The translations under genes and the position numbers were made by a program. From UBA1426 sp052034085 (GTDB lineage: Bacteria > Bacillota > Clostridia > Peptostreptococcales > Anaerovoracaceae), in contig JBPOJA010000015.1 in the NCBI GenBank assembly GCA_052034085.1, forward strand, positions 1 to 64,000: a DNA stretch of 64,000 nt. The letters are read 5' to 3'. The stretch's first letter is position 1. Every line of letters starts with the position of its first letter. Below, piece after piece: positions 16,834 through 25,764 of this stretch. The notes under the pieces are model-generated. The model was not told where the DNA came from, made no database searches, and worked only from the letters and a program-made list of their open reading frames with translations.

Positions 16834-18714
16834 ATGACTTATAATATGGGACATTATGACATAATCGTTGTCGGGGCAGGCCACGGCGGATGTGAAGCGG
16901 CTCTGGCTTCAGCAAGGCTCGGTATGAAAACCCTGGTGCTGTCCATTAATTTAAGTTCAGTAGCCATGCTGGCCTGCAATCCATCCATAGGAGGAACGGG
17001 AAAGGGCCATCTGGTCAGAGAAATTGATGCTCTGGGCGGTCAGATGGGCCTGGCAATAGACGAAGCCTTCATTCAGAGTAAAATGCTCAATACTTCAAAG
17101 GGTCCGGCTGTTCATTCTTTGAGAGCTCAGGCTGATAAGCACCTATATCATCAGGTTATGAAAAGAACTCTGGAGCTTCAGGAAAATCTGGATATGAAGC
17201 AGGGGGAAGTTGTAGACCTCCTGTTTGAAGAAGGCAAAGCAAAAGGAGTCGTTTTGCACACCGGAGCCGTCTATACTGCCGATGCGGTTATTCTGGCTAC
17301 AGGAACCTTTCTGGGGGGAAAGATATTTATCGGAGAGGTCAATTACTGGAGCGGCCCCGATGGACTGGCTCCGTCTCTGAAGCTGGCTGAGAACATGAGA
17401 AGCCAGGGAATGGAGCTAAGGCGCTTCAAGACAGGAACACCGGCAAGGGTAATGGGCAGCAGCCTTAATTACGAAAAGATGGAAGAACAGCCCGGCGATG
17501 AAAAAATTGTACCTTTTTCCTTTATGAGCGAAAATCTGGAAAAAGATCAGGTTTCATGCTGGTTAAGTTATACCAACGAAAGAACCCACGAAATAATCAG
17601 GGAAAACATTGAAAGATCAGCGATGTTCAGCGGTCAGATAGAGGGCGTGGGAGCCAGATACTGCCCGTCAATAGAAGACAAGGTCAATCGTTTTGCTGAC
17701 AGGGGACGCCATCAGCTTTTCGTGGAACCGGAAGGCTTAAGCACGGAAGAAGTTTATATTCAGGGAATGTCCACCAGCCTTCCGGAAGATGTCCAGGAAA
17801 AATTCTATAAAACAATAGCCGGTTTGGAAAATCTGAGAATCGTAAGGCCCGCTTACGCAATAGAATATGACTGCATAGATCCCCTTGATTTAAAAATCAG
17901 TCTTGAACACAGACATATAGAGAATCTTTTTTGCGCCGGACAAATAAACGGGAGCTCAGGTTATGAGGAAGCAGCAGCCCAGGGCCTTATGGCAGGAATC
18001 AATGCAGTGCGCAAACTCAGGGGGCAGGAACCATTTGTTTTGGGCAGGGACCAGGCTTATATAGGTGTGCTTATAGATGATTTGGTAACTAAAGGCACCA
18101 ATGAACCTTACAGGATTATGACATCCAGGGCTGAATATCGTCTGGTACTGCGCCAGGATAATGCCGAAGAAAGACTTACAGAACTGGGTTACGGGATAGG
18201 GCTGGTTACAGAAGAGAGATATCAGGGCTATTTGAAGCGTAGAAATCAGTTGTCCGGGGAGCTGGAAAGACTTAGAACAACTGTCATAAAACCGGAAGAT
18301 ATCAACGAATTCCTGTTTTCGCAAGGGACAACACCTGTTTCATCAGGGATTAGCCTTTGGGAACTTATAAAAAGGCCGGAAGTGAGTTATGAAAGTCTGG
18401 CTTTTATAGATAAGGAAAGACCTGTGCTTTCTCCGCATGTTGTGTATTCGGTGGAAATAAACATAAAGTATGAGGGCTATATAAAAAAACAGATTCAGCA
18501 GATAGAAAGGTTCAGAAAGCTTGAAAACAAGATGATTCCGGAAAATATAGATTATCTCAGTCTTGAAGGTATCCGCATTGAGGCCAGACAAAAGCTAAAT
18601 CAGCACAGGCCCCTTTCAATTGGTCAGGCATCAAGAATTTCAGGTGTATCCCCTGCAGATATCAATGTGCTGCTGGTGCATATGGAAAGGATAAAACGAG
18701 GTGGAAATTCTTAA
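16834..18714 (+). CDS. mnmG: tRNA modification enzyme MnmG (GidA)
   Basis: The FAD-dependent partner of MnmE, 626 residues. The FAD-binding dinucleotide motif is GAGHGGCEAALASARLG near the N-terminus. The family motifs CNPSIGGTGKGHLVREIDAL and AGQINGSSGYEEAAAQGL are visible. Its 3' end overlaps rsmG by 14 bases, so the two are coupled. It follows mnmE after six bases. Confidence 0.98.
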   Translation: MTYNMGHYDIIVVGAGHGGCEAALASARLGMKTLVLSINLSSVAMLACNPSIGGTGKGHLVREIDALGGQMGLAIDEAFIQSKMLNTSKGPAVHSLRAQADKHLYHQVMKRTLELQENLDMKQGEVVDLLFEEGKAKGVVLHTGAVYTADAVILATGTFLGGKIFIGEVNYWSGPDGLAPSLKLAENMRSQGMELRRFKTGTPARVMGSSLNYEKMEEQPGDEKIVPFSFMSENLEKDQVSCWLSYTNERTHEIIRENIERSAMFSGQIEGVGARYCPSIEDKVNRFADRGRHQLFVEPEGLSTEEVYIQGMSTSLPEDVQEKFYKTIAGLENLRIVRPAYAIEYDCIDPLDLKISLEHRHIENLFCAGQINGSSGYEEAAAQGLMAGINAVRKLRGQEPFVLGRDQAYIGVLIDDLVTKGTNEPYRIMTSRAEYRLVLRQDNAEERLTELGYGIGLVTEERYQGYLKRRNQLSGELERLRTTVIKPEDINEFLFSQGTTPVSSGISLWELIKRPEVSYESLAFIDKERPVLSPHVVYSVEINIKYEGYIKKQIQQIERFRKLENKMIPENIDYLSLEGIRIEARQKLNQHRPLSIGQASRISGVSPADINVLLVHMERIKRGGNS

Positions 18715-19408
18715 GAGATCTATGAAAGCATTGGGAATCGCCTATAGTCAGGACCTAATTGACAAATTTGAGATCTATATGGAACTCTTGCTGGAATGGA
18801 ATAAAAAGGTTAATATAACAACCATTACCAATAAGAATGAGTTTCAGCTGAAGCATTTTGCTGATTCTCTGCTGGCCAGTTGCTTTGAGGGTTTTAGAGT
18901 GGCAAATAATATTATTGATATCGGCACAGGAGGGGGCTTTCCGGGGCTGCCCCTGGCTTTATGTTTTCCTGAAAAGAACTTTACCCTGTCGGATTCCCTG
19001 AACAAGCGGATAAAAATTCTTAATGAAATTGTTGGAAGACTCGGGCTTGCTAATGTTCAGCTCATTCATGCACGGGCGGAAGATATGGGAATGGATCCGG
19101 GACAAAGAGAAAAATATGATGTTTGTCTTTCGAGAGCAGTGGCAAAAATGCCTGTTCTTTTGGAGTACTGCCTTCCATTTGTTAAAAAAAGCGGTTATTT
19201 CGGCGCTTACAAAGCAGGGGATACAGGCAGGGAAATTGCTGAAGCCTCAAGAGCTCTCAATATCCTCGGGGGGATATATTATGATAAGACTACTTTTGCA
19301 GTCATAAACGAGGACTTGAACCATGAAATTATTTGGTTTAAAAAGCTAAAAAACACCCCATCTCAATATCCAAGAAAGGCGGGAACCCCTTCAAAACAGC
19401 CTCTTTGA
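18701..19408 (+). CDS. rsmG: 16S rRNA m7G527 methyltransferase RsmG (GidB)
   Basis: A SAM-dependent methyltransferase, 235 residues, which modifies G527 of 16S rRNA. The SAM motif is IDIGTGGGFPGLPLA and the family C-terminus PRKAGTPSKQPL is present. The start is uncertain: GTG 18701 overlaps the mnmG end, and ATG 18722 is an alternative giving a protein seven residues shorter. A parS site follows 16 bases after the stop. Confidence 0.95.
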   Translation: MEILKRSMKALGIAYSQDLIDKFEIYMELLLEWNKKVNITTITNKNEFQLKHFADSLLASCFEGFRVANNIIDIGTGGGFPGLPLALCFPEKNFTLSDSLNKRIKILNEIVGRLGLANVQLIHARAEDMGMDPGQREKYDVCLSRAVAKMPVLLEYCLPFVKKSGYFGAYKAGDTGREIAEASRALNILGGIYYDKTTFAVINEDLNHEIIWFKKLKNTPSQYPRKAGTPSKQPL

Positions 19409-19424
19409 CAGATTCTCAGGCCAA

Positions 19425-19440
19425 TGTTTCACGTGAAACA
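19425..19440. promoter_or_regulatory. parS: parS centromere site
   Basis: TGTTTCACGTGAAACA is a perfect 16-base palindrome matching the bacterial parS consensus bound by ParB/Spo0J. It lies between rsmG and soj-parB, about 10 kb from the origin. It would nucleate ParB spreading and SMC loading for chromosome segregation. Confidence 0.95.
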
Positions 19441-19450
19441 TTTTTAATCA

Positions 19451-19479
19451 TTGAAGTCATCACCAATTTAACATATTAT
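19451..19479 (+). promoter_or_regulatory. Possible soj-parB promoter
   Basis: TTGAAG (19451-19456) and TATTAT (19474-19479) are 17 bases apart, some 40 bases before the soj start and just after parS. ParB bound at parS might influence it (inference). Confidence 0.4.
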
Positions 19480-19521
19480 ATAAGCGTACGATAATACAAA
19501 TGACATCACGAGGAGAAAGAA

Positions 19522-20298
19522 TTGGGAAAAGCAATTGCAATTTTTAACCAAAAGGGCGGAGTGGGAAAAACGACCACAAATATTAACCTTGCGGCTTGTC
19601 TTGCTTTAAAAGGCAAGAAAGTGCTGGTTCTGGATATTGATCCCCAGGGAAATACCACAAGCGGCCTGGGAATTGTAAAAAGAGGCTTGGCCAAAACCTC
19701 GTATGAGCTTCTGGTTAACGATTCCATGGATCCGGCAGACACCATACAGGCCAGTGGCTTTAAAAATCTGGATATTATTCCCGCCAGTGTTCAGCTTGCA
19801 GGCGCGGAAATAGAGCTTGTACAGCTGGAAGGACGGGAGAGAAGGCTTAAAAAGGCCATTGAAAAAATAATCGGCAGATATGATTATCTCTTCATTGACT
19901 GTCCGCCGTCTCTTGGCCTCTTAACAATTAACTCTTTGACAGCCGTTGACAGCGTGCTGATCCCAATTCAGTGTGAGTTTTACGCTCTTGAAGGAGTCAG
20001 CCAGCTTATGAGCACCATAGAGCTGGTGAAGAAAAACCTGAATCCCAATCTGGAAATAGAAGGTGTTATTTTAAGCATGTTTGACGGCAGGACCAATTTG
20101 TCTATTCAGGTTGTCGAGGAGGTTAAAAAGTATTTTAAAGATAAAGTATATACCACAATTATCCCCAGGAATGTGAGGCTTGCAGAGGCACCAAGCCACG
20201 GAATGCCAATCACAGTGTATGATCCCAGATCAAGAGGAGCAGAGGCTTATATGGATTTTGCCACTGAATTCCTTAAACAGGAGAGGAAGAGAAAATGA
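19522..20298 (+). CDS. soj: Chromosome partitioning ATPase ParA/Soj
   Basis: A deviant-Walker ATPase of 258 residues that acts with ParB in origin segregation and regulates DnaA in relatives. The deviant Walker A is NQKGGVGKTTTNINLA, followed by VLVLDIDPQGN and DYLFIDCPPSLGLLT. It uses a TTG start with AGGAG seven bases upstream. Its end overlaps parB by four bases (ATGA). Confidence 0.96.
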   Translation: MGKAIAIFNQKGGVGKTTTNINLAACLALKGKKVLVLDIDPQGNTTSGLGIVKRGLAKTSYELLVNDSMDPADTIQASGFKNLDIIPASVQLAGAEIELVQLEGRERRLKKAIEKIIGRYDYLFIDCPPSLGLLTINSLTAVDSVLIPIQCEFYALEGVSQLMSTIELVKKNLNPNLEIEGVILSMFDGRTNLSIQVVEEVKKYFKDKVYTTIIPRNVRLAEAPSHGMPITVYDPRSRGAEAYMDFATEFLKQERKRK

Positions 20299-21158
20299 GC
20301 CCGGTTAAGAATAAAGGCTTAGGAAAAGGTTTAGAAGCCCTGTTCGGCGACATGGAAATATCAGGCACTTCCGGGGACTCGGGGATTGTTATGGTTGATA
20401 TACACGAAATTAAACCAAACAGGTTGCAGCCTCGTGAGGCTTTTGAGGATGAAGGCATAAATGAGCTTGCCGCTTCCATTGAGGCACATGGGATCATACA
20501 GCCTATTATTCTCAGAAAATCAGGTAAAGGCTATGAAATAGTAGCGGGTGAAAGGCGCTGGCGGGCGGCTCACAAGGCCGGCCTTAAAGAAGTCCCTGTT
20601 ATAATAAGGGAATTGACGGATGAGCAGAATGCTTTCATGGTTCTTGTGGAAAATATGCAGCGAGAGGACCTCAATTCCATTGAGGAGGCCAAAGGGCTGA
20701 ATAGGCTCATAAAAGACTTTGGCCTGACTCAGGAAAATATTTCCAAATCAGTGGGAAAAAGCAGGCCTTACGTGGCAAATGCCCTGCGATTACTGAAATT
20801 ACCTGCTAAAATCCAGGATATGATCAGTGAAGGAGCCCTTTCAGGTGGACATGGCAGAGCCCTGGCAGGCTTGAAAGATGAAAAACTCCAGCTAAAACTG
20901 GCCCAGTTGGCAGTCGATAAAGGATGGACAGTTCGTGACATAGAAAATAAAATTAAGGTTTTTGACAAAAAAACATTGGAAAGGCCAAAAAGTAAACCGG
21001 TCGTGAACAGAGAAGTTGCATCGGTGGAAGAGGAGCTTAAGAATATTTTGGGCGCCAAGGTCAAAATAAAAGGCAGCACCAGTAAGGGTAGAATCGAAAT
21101 AGAATTTTACAGCAGAAGCGAGCTTGACAGGCTGATAGAATTTCTGGGCCGGCCTTAG
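20295..21158 (+). CDS. parB: Chromosome partitioning protein ParB/Spo0J
   Basis: A parS-binding CTPase, 287 residues. The N-terminal CTP-binding region has the GERRWRAA box. The central helix-turn-helix contains VGKSRPYVANALRLLKLP. The C-terminus carries a dimerisation domain (KGRIEIEFYSRSELDRLIEFL). It overlaps soj by four bases and its cognate parS is 0.9 kb upstream. Confidence 0.97.
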   Translation: MSPVKNKGLGKGLEALFGDMEISGTSGDSGIVMVDIHEIKPNRLQPREAFEDEGINELAASIEAHGIIQPIILRKSGKGYEIVAGERRWRAAHKAGLKEVPVIIRELTDEQNAFMVLVENMQREDLNSIEEAKGLNRLIKDFGLTQENISKSVGKSRPYVANALRLLKLPAKIQDMISEGALSGGHGRALAGLKDEKLQLKLAQLAVDKGWTVRDIENKIKVFDKKTLERPKSKPVVNREVASVEEELKNILGAKVKIKGSTSKGRIEIEFYSRSELDRLIEFLGRP

Positions 21159-21208
21159 CACATTATTTAACACTTAGCAAGAATGAAAAAGCTAGAAAGA
21201 GGTTATAC

Positions 21209-22324
21209 ATGCCAATTTCCAACAAGAAGGACCTGATGTATCAGATCATGGAAAACATGACAGGTATGATACGGATAGTGGATAAAAACAACAGCATCCT
21301 CTATATGAACAAACGCATGCGGGAGGAATTTGGAGATCTTACAGGGAAAAAATGCCATGAAATGTTCTGCAAATCCGTAAAATGTGAAATATGCATAGGC
21401 ATGGATTCCATTAAAAAGGAGGAAGTTCAGGCTAAGGAAGTTGTATATAACGGCAAAGTATATAGAATAATGGCCTCACCGGCGAGGGATTCGGATGGAG
21501 CCATGTATTCCATTGAAATTTTTTATGACATTACAGAGCAAAAAATGCTGGAGGAGGAGTTCCATAAGCATTATTTAAAGCTTAAAGGTGATATAGAATT
21601 TGCAAAGCAGATTCAGAAGAAAGCTCTTCCGGACGATGATGTCTATTGGGATTCCATTCGTGTTTCCTCATCGTACTATCCCAGCGAGGACTTAAGCGGA
21701 GATCTTTTCGATGTAATTAAAGTAAACGATGACAGTGTTGCATTCTACATATCTGACGTTTCCGGTCACGGAGTAAGATCCTCGCTGCTTACAATTTTTC
21801 TGAGGCAGGTTATAAGAGGCATGAAAGCCACGGCAGCCGATCCCACTGCAGTGCTCAATCAGATTATTAAAGATTACGATGACCTCAACCTGGACAAGGA
21901 GCAATATATATCCTTTATTTACGGGGTGTATAACTGCAGGACAAAGGGCTTGTCCCTGGTTAATGCAGGACACAACTGCCTTCCATTGGTAATAGAAGAG
22001 GGTAAAAATGGCAAGATAAAATTTACAGAACTGGAAATTAAAGGGATGCCCATATGCAGCCTTATAAAGTCATCACATCATGAGATAATTAATCTGCAGA
22101 TGGAGCAGGGTGATCAGATTGTATTATATACCGATGGGATTACAGAGGCTTATAATAAGGATAGAGAAGAAGAACTTGGTCTTGAGGGTCTGAAAGAAAT
22201 TATAACCAGATGCAAGGGTGACACCGGTAAGGATCTGGCTAAAATAATTACTGATGAAGCCCGTTTTTTTGCCAAAGATTCGCCCATGGATGACATGGCT
22301 TGTTTAGTCGTGAAGATTCTTTAA
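21209..22324 (+). CDS. PAS-domain PP2C/SpoIIE-type serine phosphatase
   Basis: A 371-residue protein with an N-terminal PAS domain (about 8-115), a short coiled linker (QIQKKALPDDD), and a C-terminal SpoIIE/RsbU phosphatase domain. Metal-binding aspartates are in SGDLFDVIKV, DVSGHGV and YTDGITEAYN, with DDMACLVVKI at the end. The PAS domain contains four closely spaced cysteines (Cys49, 54, 59, 62), which could bind a metal or cluster. The family dephosphorylates STAS antagonists, so the RsbV-like protein at 4415 is a candidate substrate (inference). It overlaps the end of the convergent rnhA by 21 bases. Confidence 0.87.
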   Translation: MPISNKKDLMYQIMENMTGMIRIVDKNNSILYMNKRMREEFGDLTGKKCHEMFCKSVKCEICIGMDSIKKEEVQAKEVVYNGKVYRIMASPARDSDGAMYSIEIFYDITEQKMLEEEFHKHYLKLKGDIEFAKQIQKKALPDDDVYWDSIRVSSSYYPSEDLSGDLFDVIKVNDDSVAFYISDVSGHGVRSSLLTIFLRQVIRGMKATAADPTAVLNQIIKDYDDLNLDKEQYISFIYGVYNCRTKGLSLVNAGHNCLPLVIEEGKNGKIKFTELEIKGMPICSLIKSSHHEIINLQMEQGDQIVLYTDGITEAYNKDREEELGLEGLKEIITRCKGDTGKDLAKIITDEARFFAKDSPMDDMACLVVKIL

Positions 22325-22858
22325 AGAGTCTATGCCCATATTGGCTAAGGCATCAGCCCTGTTATTTTTTTCAGTGATATACTTAAAATCATCATAAGAG
22401 AATTTGCTCCCGTTCCATTCGATAAATTGTGCATAGAGGGCTTGGGTGTCTGTTTTTGGATGAGTCAGGTTTACATGGCCCTTCACCCTGTAAAAGCTGA
22501 TGGAATGGCCTTTCAATAGCCCAAGCAGCTCTTCCCAGAGATCCCGGTTTTCAACGGGTTTCTTTTTTGTGTTCATCCAGCCGTTCATTTCCCATCTCTC
22601 ATACCATCTTTGCCGGAAGCACTCAACCAGATAAGAGCTGTCGGAAAAGATATCAAGACGAAGATTGGGTTTTTTTATGGCCTTCAAGGCATTTATGAGT
22701 GCAGTCATTTCCATTCTGTTGTTAGTGGTGTTTGCCTCCCCTCCAAAAAGTTCCTTGCTATGCTCCTTATATTCCAGTACGGCACCCCAGCCACCCAGAT
22801 TGTCCTGAGACTGATTGCCCGAACAGGCGCCGTCAGTGTAAATCTTAGTAGTTTCCAT
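22304..22858 (-). CDS. rnhA: Ribonuclease HI
   Basis: Cleaves RNA in RNA-DNA hybrids. The 184 residues include the catalytic carboxylates: Asp9 in IYTDGACSG, Glu50 in NNRMEMTAL, Asp73 in FSDSSYL, and the aspartate in NNRADALA. An insertion before the last motif (about 120-160) makes it longer than E. coli RNase HI. It overlaps the convergent phosphatase gene tail-to-tail, and diverges from the secreted-protein gene at 22997. Confidence 0.93.
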   Translation of the reverse strand: METTKIYTDGACSGNQSQDNLGGWGAVLEYKEHSKELFGGEANTTNNRMEMTALINALKAIKKPNLRLDIFSDSSYLVECFRQRWYERWEMNGWMNTKKKPVENRDLWEELLGLLKGHSISFYRVKGHVNLTHPKTDTQALYAQFIEWNGSKFSYDDFKYITEKNNRADALANMGIDSLKNLHD

Positions 22859-22996
22859 TCATCCTCACCTTAATGTAAACTCATCTTAAATATACTGTAA
22901 TGCTATTGTAATAGTAATAGTTTATACTGTGACTTGCAAGGAGACAATTGCGGTTTTTGCTTGTCCCTAAAAACAGGTGAAAGGAGGCAAAAAAAC

Positions 22997-23533
22997 ATGA
23001 GAAAAACCATAATAGCTGTATTGATAGTGTTTCTGATGCTTTTAAATGCGGGTTTTGTTTTTGCTGCCTCTGATCCGGATGTAACCATATTGAGCCCCGG
23101 ACAAAATGTCAGCGGTAACTGCCTTTTGGTTTCAGTTAAGCTGACTGCTCCCAAACTCATAAAAGTCAATGTTTATGAGGAAAAGGAGAAAATAGATGAT
23201 AAGCTGGTGTCAGTGAATACGAGCAACCTGGAACACAAAGATCTGTCTAACAGAACATTTTACAGTGTTGCGGTCATGCAGGCTGAAATTTTTGAAAGTA
23301 CGGGTGATCTGCAGTTTTATAATAAGCAATTCAACAATATTGAGCCCGGATTATATAGAATTAAAGTTGAGGTCCTGGACAAAGATTTGAATGTTACCGA
23401 TAGTTCTTCTTTAAGAACCATAGTAACAGCAAAAGAGCCGGTGGCAAGCAAAGCCGACGAAATATTCCAGCCTCAGCAGACAGGGGCCTTGCAATGGGTG
23501 CAGAACCTGCTGAAAAACTTATTTAAAAACTGA
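22997..23533 (+). CDS. Secreted protein of unknown function
   Basis: I do not recognise the family. The protein has 178 residues and begins with a clear signal peptide (MRKTIIAVLIVFLMLLNAGF, then VFAAS). The mature part looks beta-rich and begins with a segment (DVTILSPGQN, then VSVKLTAPKLIKVNVYEEKE) reminiscent of immunoglobulin-like or bacterial surface domains. I chose ATG 22997, with AAGGAGG nine bases upstream. It precedes yycH by 14 bases on the same strand, so it is probably co-transcribed with the yycHIJ genes. Confidence 0.75.
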   Translation: MRKTIIAVLIVFLMLLNAGFVFAASDPDVTILSPGQNVSGNCLLVSVKLTAPKLIKVNVYEEKEKIDDKLVSVNTSNLEHKDLSNRTFYSVAVMQAEIFESTGDLQFYNKQFNNIEPGLYRIKVEVLDKDLNVTDSSSLRTIVTAKEPVASKADEIFQPQQTGALQWVQNLLKNLFKN

Positions 23534-23547
23534 GGCGGTAAGTCGCC

Positions 23548-24993
23548 ATGAAAAAGATTGAAACTATAAAAAGTGTCGCTTTAATAGTATTGTTCTTCAC
23601 GACAATGCTATTTTTATATTCATTCTGGTACACTCCCATAGATAAAGGATTTAATTTTGGCGGGTTTATAGGTAAAGATAATATCGATGTCCCTGCGATT
23701 GAGTCAGTGATTGTTCCCAGGCTGGTATCATTGAATTCAGGAGAAGGAACTTTTTCCATCGTGGAGGAAAATAAAGGAGATAAATGGTTTCTGGTCACAA
23801 GAGAGATGGCCGACCGGAACAATGCAATAGAGAGCATAGATGAGATAAGCAAAACCCAGTTTGATCTCATAATGGAAAACAGGTCTATAACTTTCAATTT
23901 CAACTATGGTCTGCCGGTGGACACGCTTTTCCAAATCTACGGCATTGCTGAAAACCAGGCATTAGAGCAACTTGGTGAAATCAGCCTGCTTGCGTATTCA
24001 TCGGGAAGCCGGGAAAGTCTGTTTGCATATAGCCCATATAAAAATAAATATTACAGGCTTGTTTACAAAAATGATTTTGACAGGTTTGATGAGGATCTTC
24101 GAGAAATTGCAGGACGTACAAACTACAACTTTTACAAAATAGGGCATGCAATCGGAACATCCAACGAAACCATAGTACCGGTCAGCGGTCGATTTTCCAC
24201 AGAAGAACTGGTTTTTACATCTGAATTCAGCGATATGGACGAGATCGATAAAATGGATTTCGCAAAGAATTTTTTTGGTGAGAGCCTGGACTTTGTCAGA
24301 CAGATTAAAGGAAGCAAGGGCAGTCTGACCTTTATGTACGGCTATGGAGAAAGGATTCTCAACATCAGCTCAAAAGGCAAGGTTGATTACAGAAACAGCG
24401 AAAACCCCCAGGGATTTACTCAAGGATACGCAGAAGCTCTCAAAACGGCCCTTAACTATGTTGCATATCACGGAGGATGGAAAAATTCCAAAGGCATTGA
24501 AATGAGGCCTTACGTAAGGAGAGTGGAGCCAATTGAAACCGACCGGCAAAAAGGTCACAGAATAATCTTTGGCATGGATTTTGGGAAAGATGCATTATAT
24601 TTAAGTGAAGGTGCATCTATAGCTGTTGAAGTTATCAACGGAACGATTGTAAGATATCAGAGAGATATGATAAACATAGATGAAGAATATTATTATGCCA
24701 ATATATTCAAAGAAGAATCTGAAATTTTTTCTGTTGTAAACGCTCTGGCATCGAATTATATTGAAGTTGCCAAAGATATGAAAAGCATAGATATCGAGGC
24801 GGATGGTATAGAAGGCGAAGACATATTTATAGCCATTTCTGACAAAATAGTGTATGCAAGAAACGGCTATCTCAAGCAGGATGGAGAAGGTGAATCAGGC
24901 AAATTGAAGCCTGCCTGGGTGGTCAACATAGGGGAAGGCTACATATTCTTTGACTTATTTACTGGAGAATATCTTGGAATAAGAGAATTTTGA
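23548..24993 (+). CDS. yycH: YycH-like regulatory membrane protein
   Basis: A bitopic protein of 481 residues: a short cytoplasmic N-terminus, one transmembrane segment (about 8-28, VALIVLFFTTMLFLYSFWY), and a large extracytoplasmic domain. This form and its position before yycI, yycJ and htrA fit YycH, which restrains the WalK sensor kinase in Bacillus and Staphylococcus. Sequence similarity to YycH is weak, so the call rests largely on context. No walR or walK is present nearby. Confidence 0.75.
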   Translation: MKKIETIKSVALIVLFFTTMLFLYSFWYTPIDKGFNFGGFIGKDNIDVPAIESVIVPRLVSLNSGEGTFSIVEENKGDKWFLVTREMADRNNAIESIDEISKTQFDLIMENRSITFNFNYGLPVDTLFQIYGIAENQALEQLGEISLLAYSSGSRESLFAYSPYKNKYYRLVYKNDFDRFDEDLREIAGRTNYNFYKIGHAIGTSNETIVPVSGRFSTEELVFTSEFSDMDEIDKMDFAKNFFGESLDFVRQIKGSKGSLTFMYGYGERILNISSKGKVDYRNSENPQGFTQGYAEALKTALNYVAYHGGWKNSKGIEMRPYVRRVEPIETDRQKGHRIIFGMDFGKDALYLSEGASIAVEVINGTIVRYQRDMINIDEEYYYANIFKEESEIFSVVNALASNYIEVAKDMKSIDIEADGIEGEDIFIAISDKIVYARNGYLKQDGEGESGKLKPAWVVNIGEGYIFFDLFTGEYLGIREF

Positions 24994-25006
24994 GAGTGGA
25001 AATAAG

Positions 25007-25747
25007 ATGGATTGGACCAAGGCGAAGACCATATTGATTGGGGCCCTGCTGGTGGCAAATATTTTTATGCTTTATATTTTTCTTGATAAAGAAAAGGAGC
25101 CGACAGCGGAAACACTGCACGAAGAAACCATTGCACTCCTGAAAACTAAGAATATTTTTGTGGAAGGTGAACTGCCTGCACTCCCTAAAAAAATGCCCGT
25201 GCTTATGGTGGAATATAGTTATGTTGACGAGTCCACAATAAAAGAAAAGCTGAAAAATCAAACAGAACCTGTTAACTATAAAGGAACCATGGAAGAAGAT
25301 ATTGAGATTGCCGGTAATTTTCTTGAACATTGCGATATAGAATATGATACTGCAGAATTCAGCGACTATATTCGTGATGATTCTCAAAAAAAATCTCTGT
25401 CAAAAGTTTTTTATATAAACAGATATAAGGGTATAAAAGTCGAGGACAGTTATATTGTATGTACCCTCTCAGAAGGCAGGGTTGTTGATTTGGATATATT
25501 CTGGCTTAAACCAACAGGCCAGGGCAAGGCAAAAAAATCCACCATTTCCCCGTCAGCGGCGCTGATGGAGCTTATGCGTGGTAAAAAAGGAAGTGAAGCT
25601 ATTTTTGTCAACAAAATTGAAATGATATATTGGCTTGACCCATCTTTCCCACCCGGTGAAACAGCGGTGGCGGACACTGCTCTTCCCACCTGGAAAATCG
25701 ACTACAATGGAGGATTCCATTTATTTGTTCCGGCGTACGCAGATTGA
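25007..25747 (+). CDS. yycI: YycI-like regulatory membrane protein
   Basis: A 246-residue protein with the typical YycI start MDWTKAKTILIGALLVANIF, a single N-terminal transmembrane helix, and an extracytoplasmic domain. In relatives YycI and YycH interact with each other and with WalK through their membrane helices. It sits 13 bases after yycH and 17 before yycJ. Confidence 0.83.
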   Translation: MDWTKAKTILIGALLVANIFMLYIFLDKEKEPTAETLHEETIALLKTKNIFVEGELPALPKKMPVLMVEYSYVDESTIKEKLKNQTEPVNYKGTMEEDIEIAGNFLEHCDIEYDTAEFSDYIRDDSQKKSLSKVFYINRYKGIKVEDSYIVCTLSEGRVVDLDIFWLKPTGQGKAKKSTISPSAALMELMRGKKGSEAIFVNKIEMIYWLDPSFPPGETAVADTALPTWKIDYNGGFHLFVPAYAD

Positions 25748-25764
25748 CAGAGAAAGGATATTGA

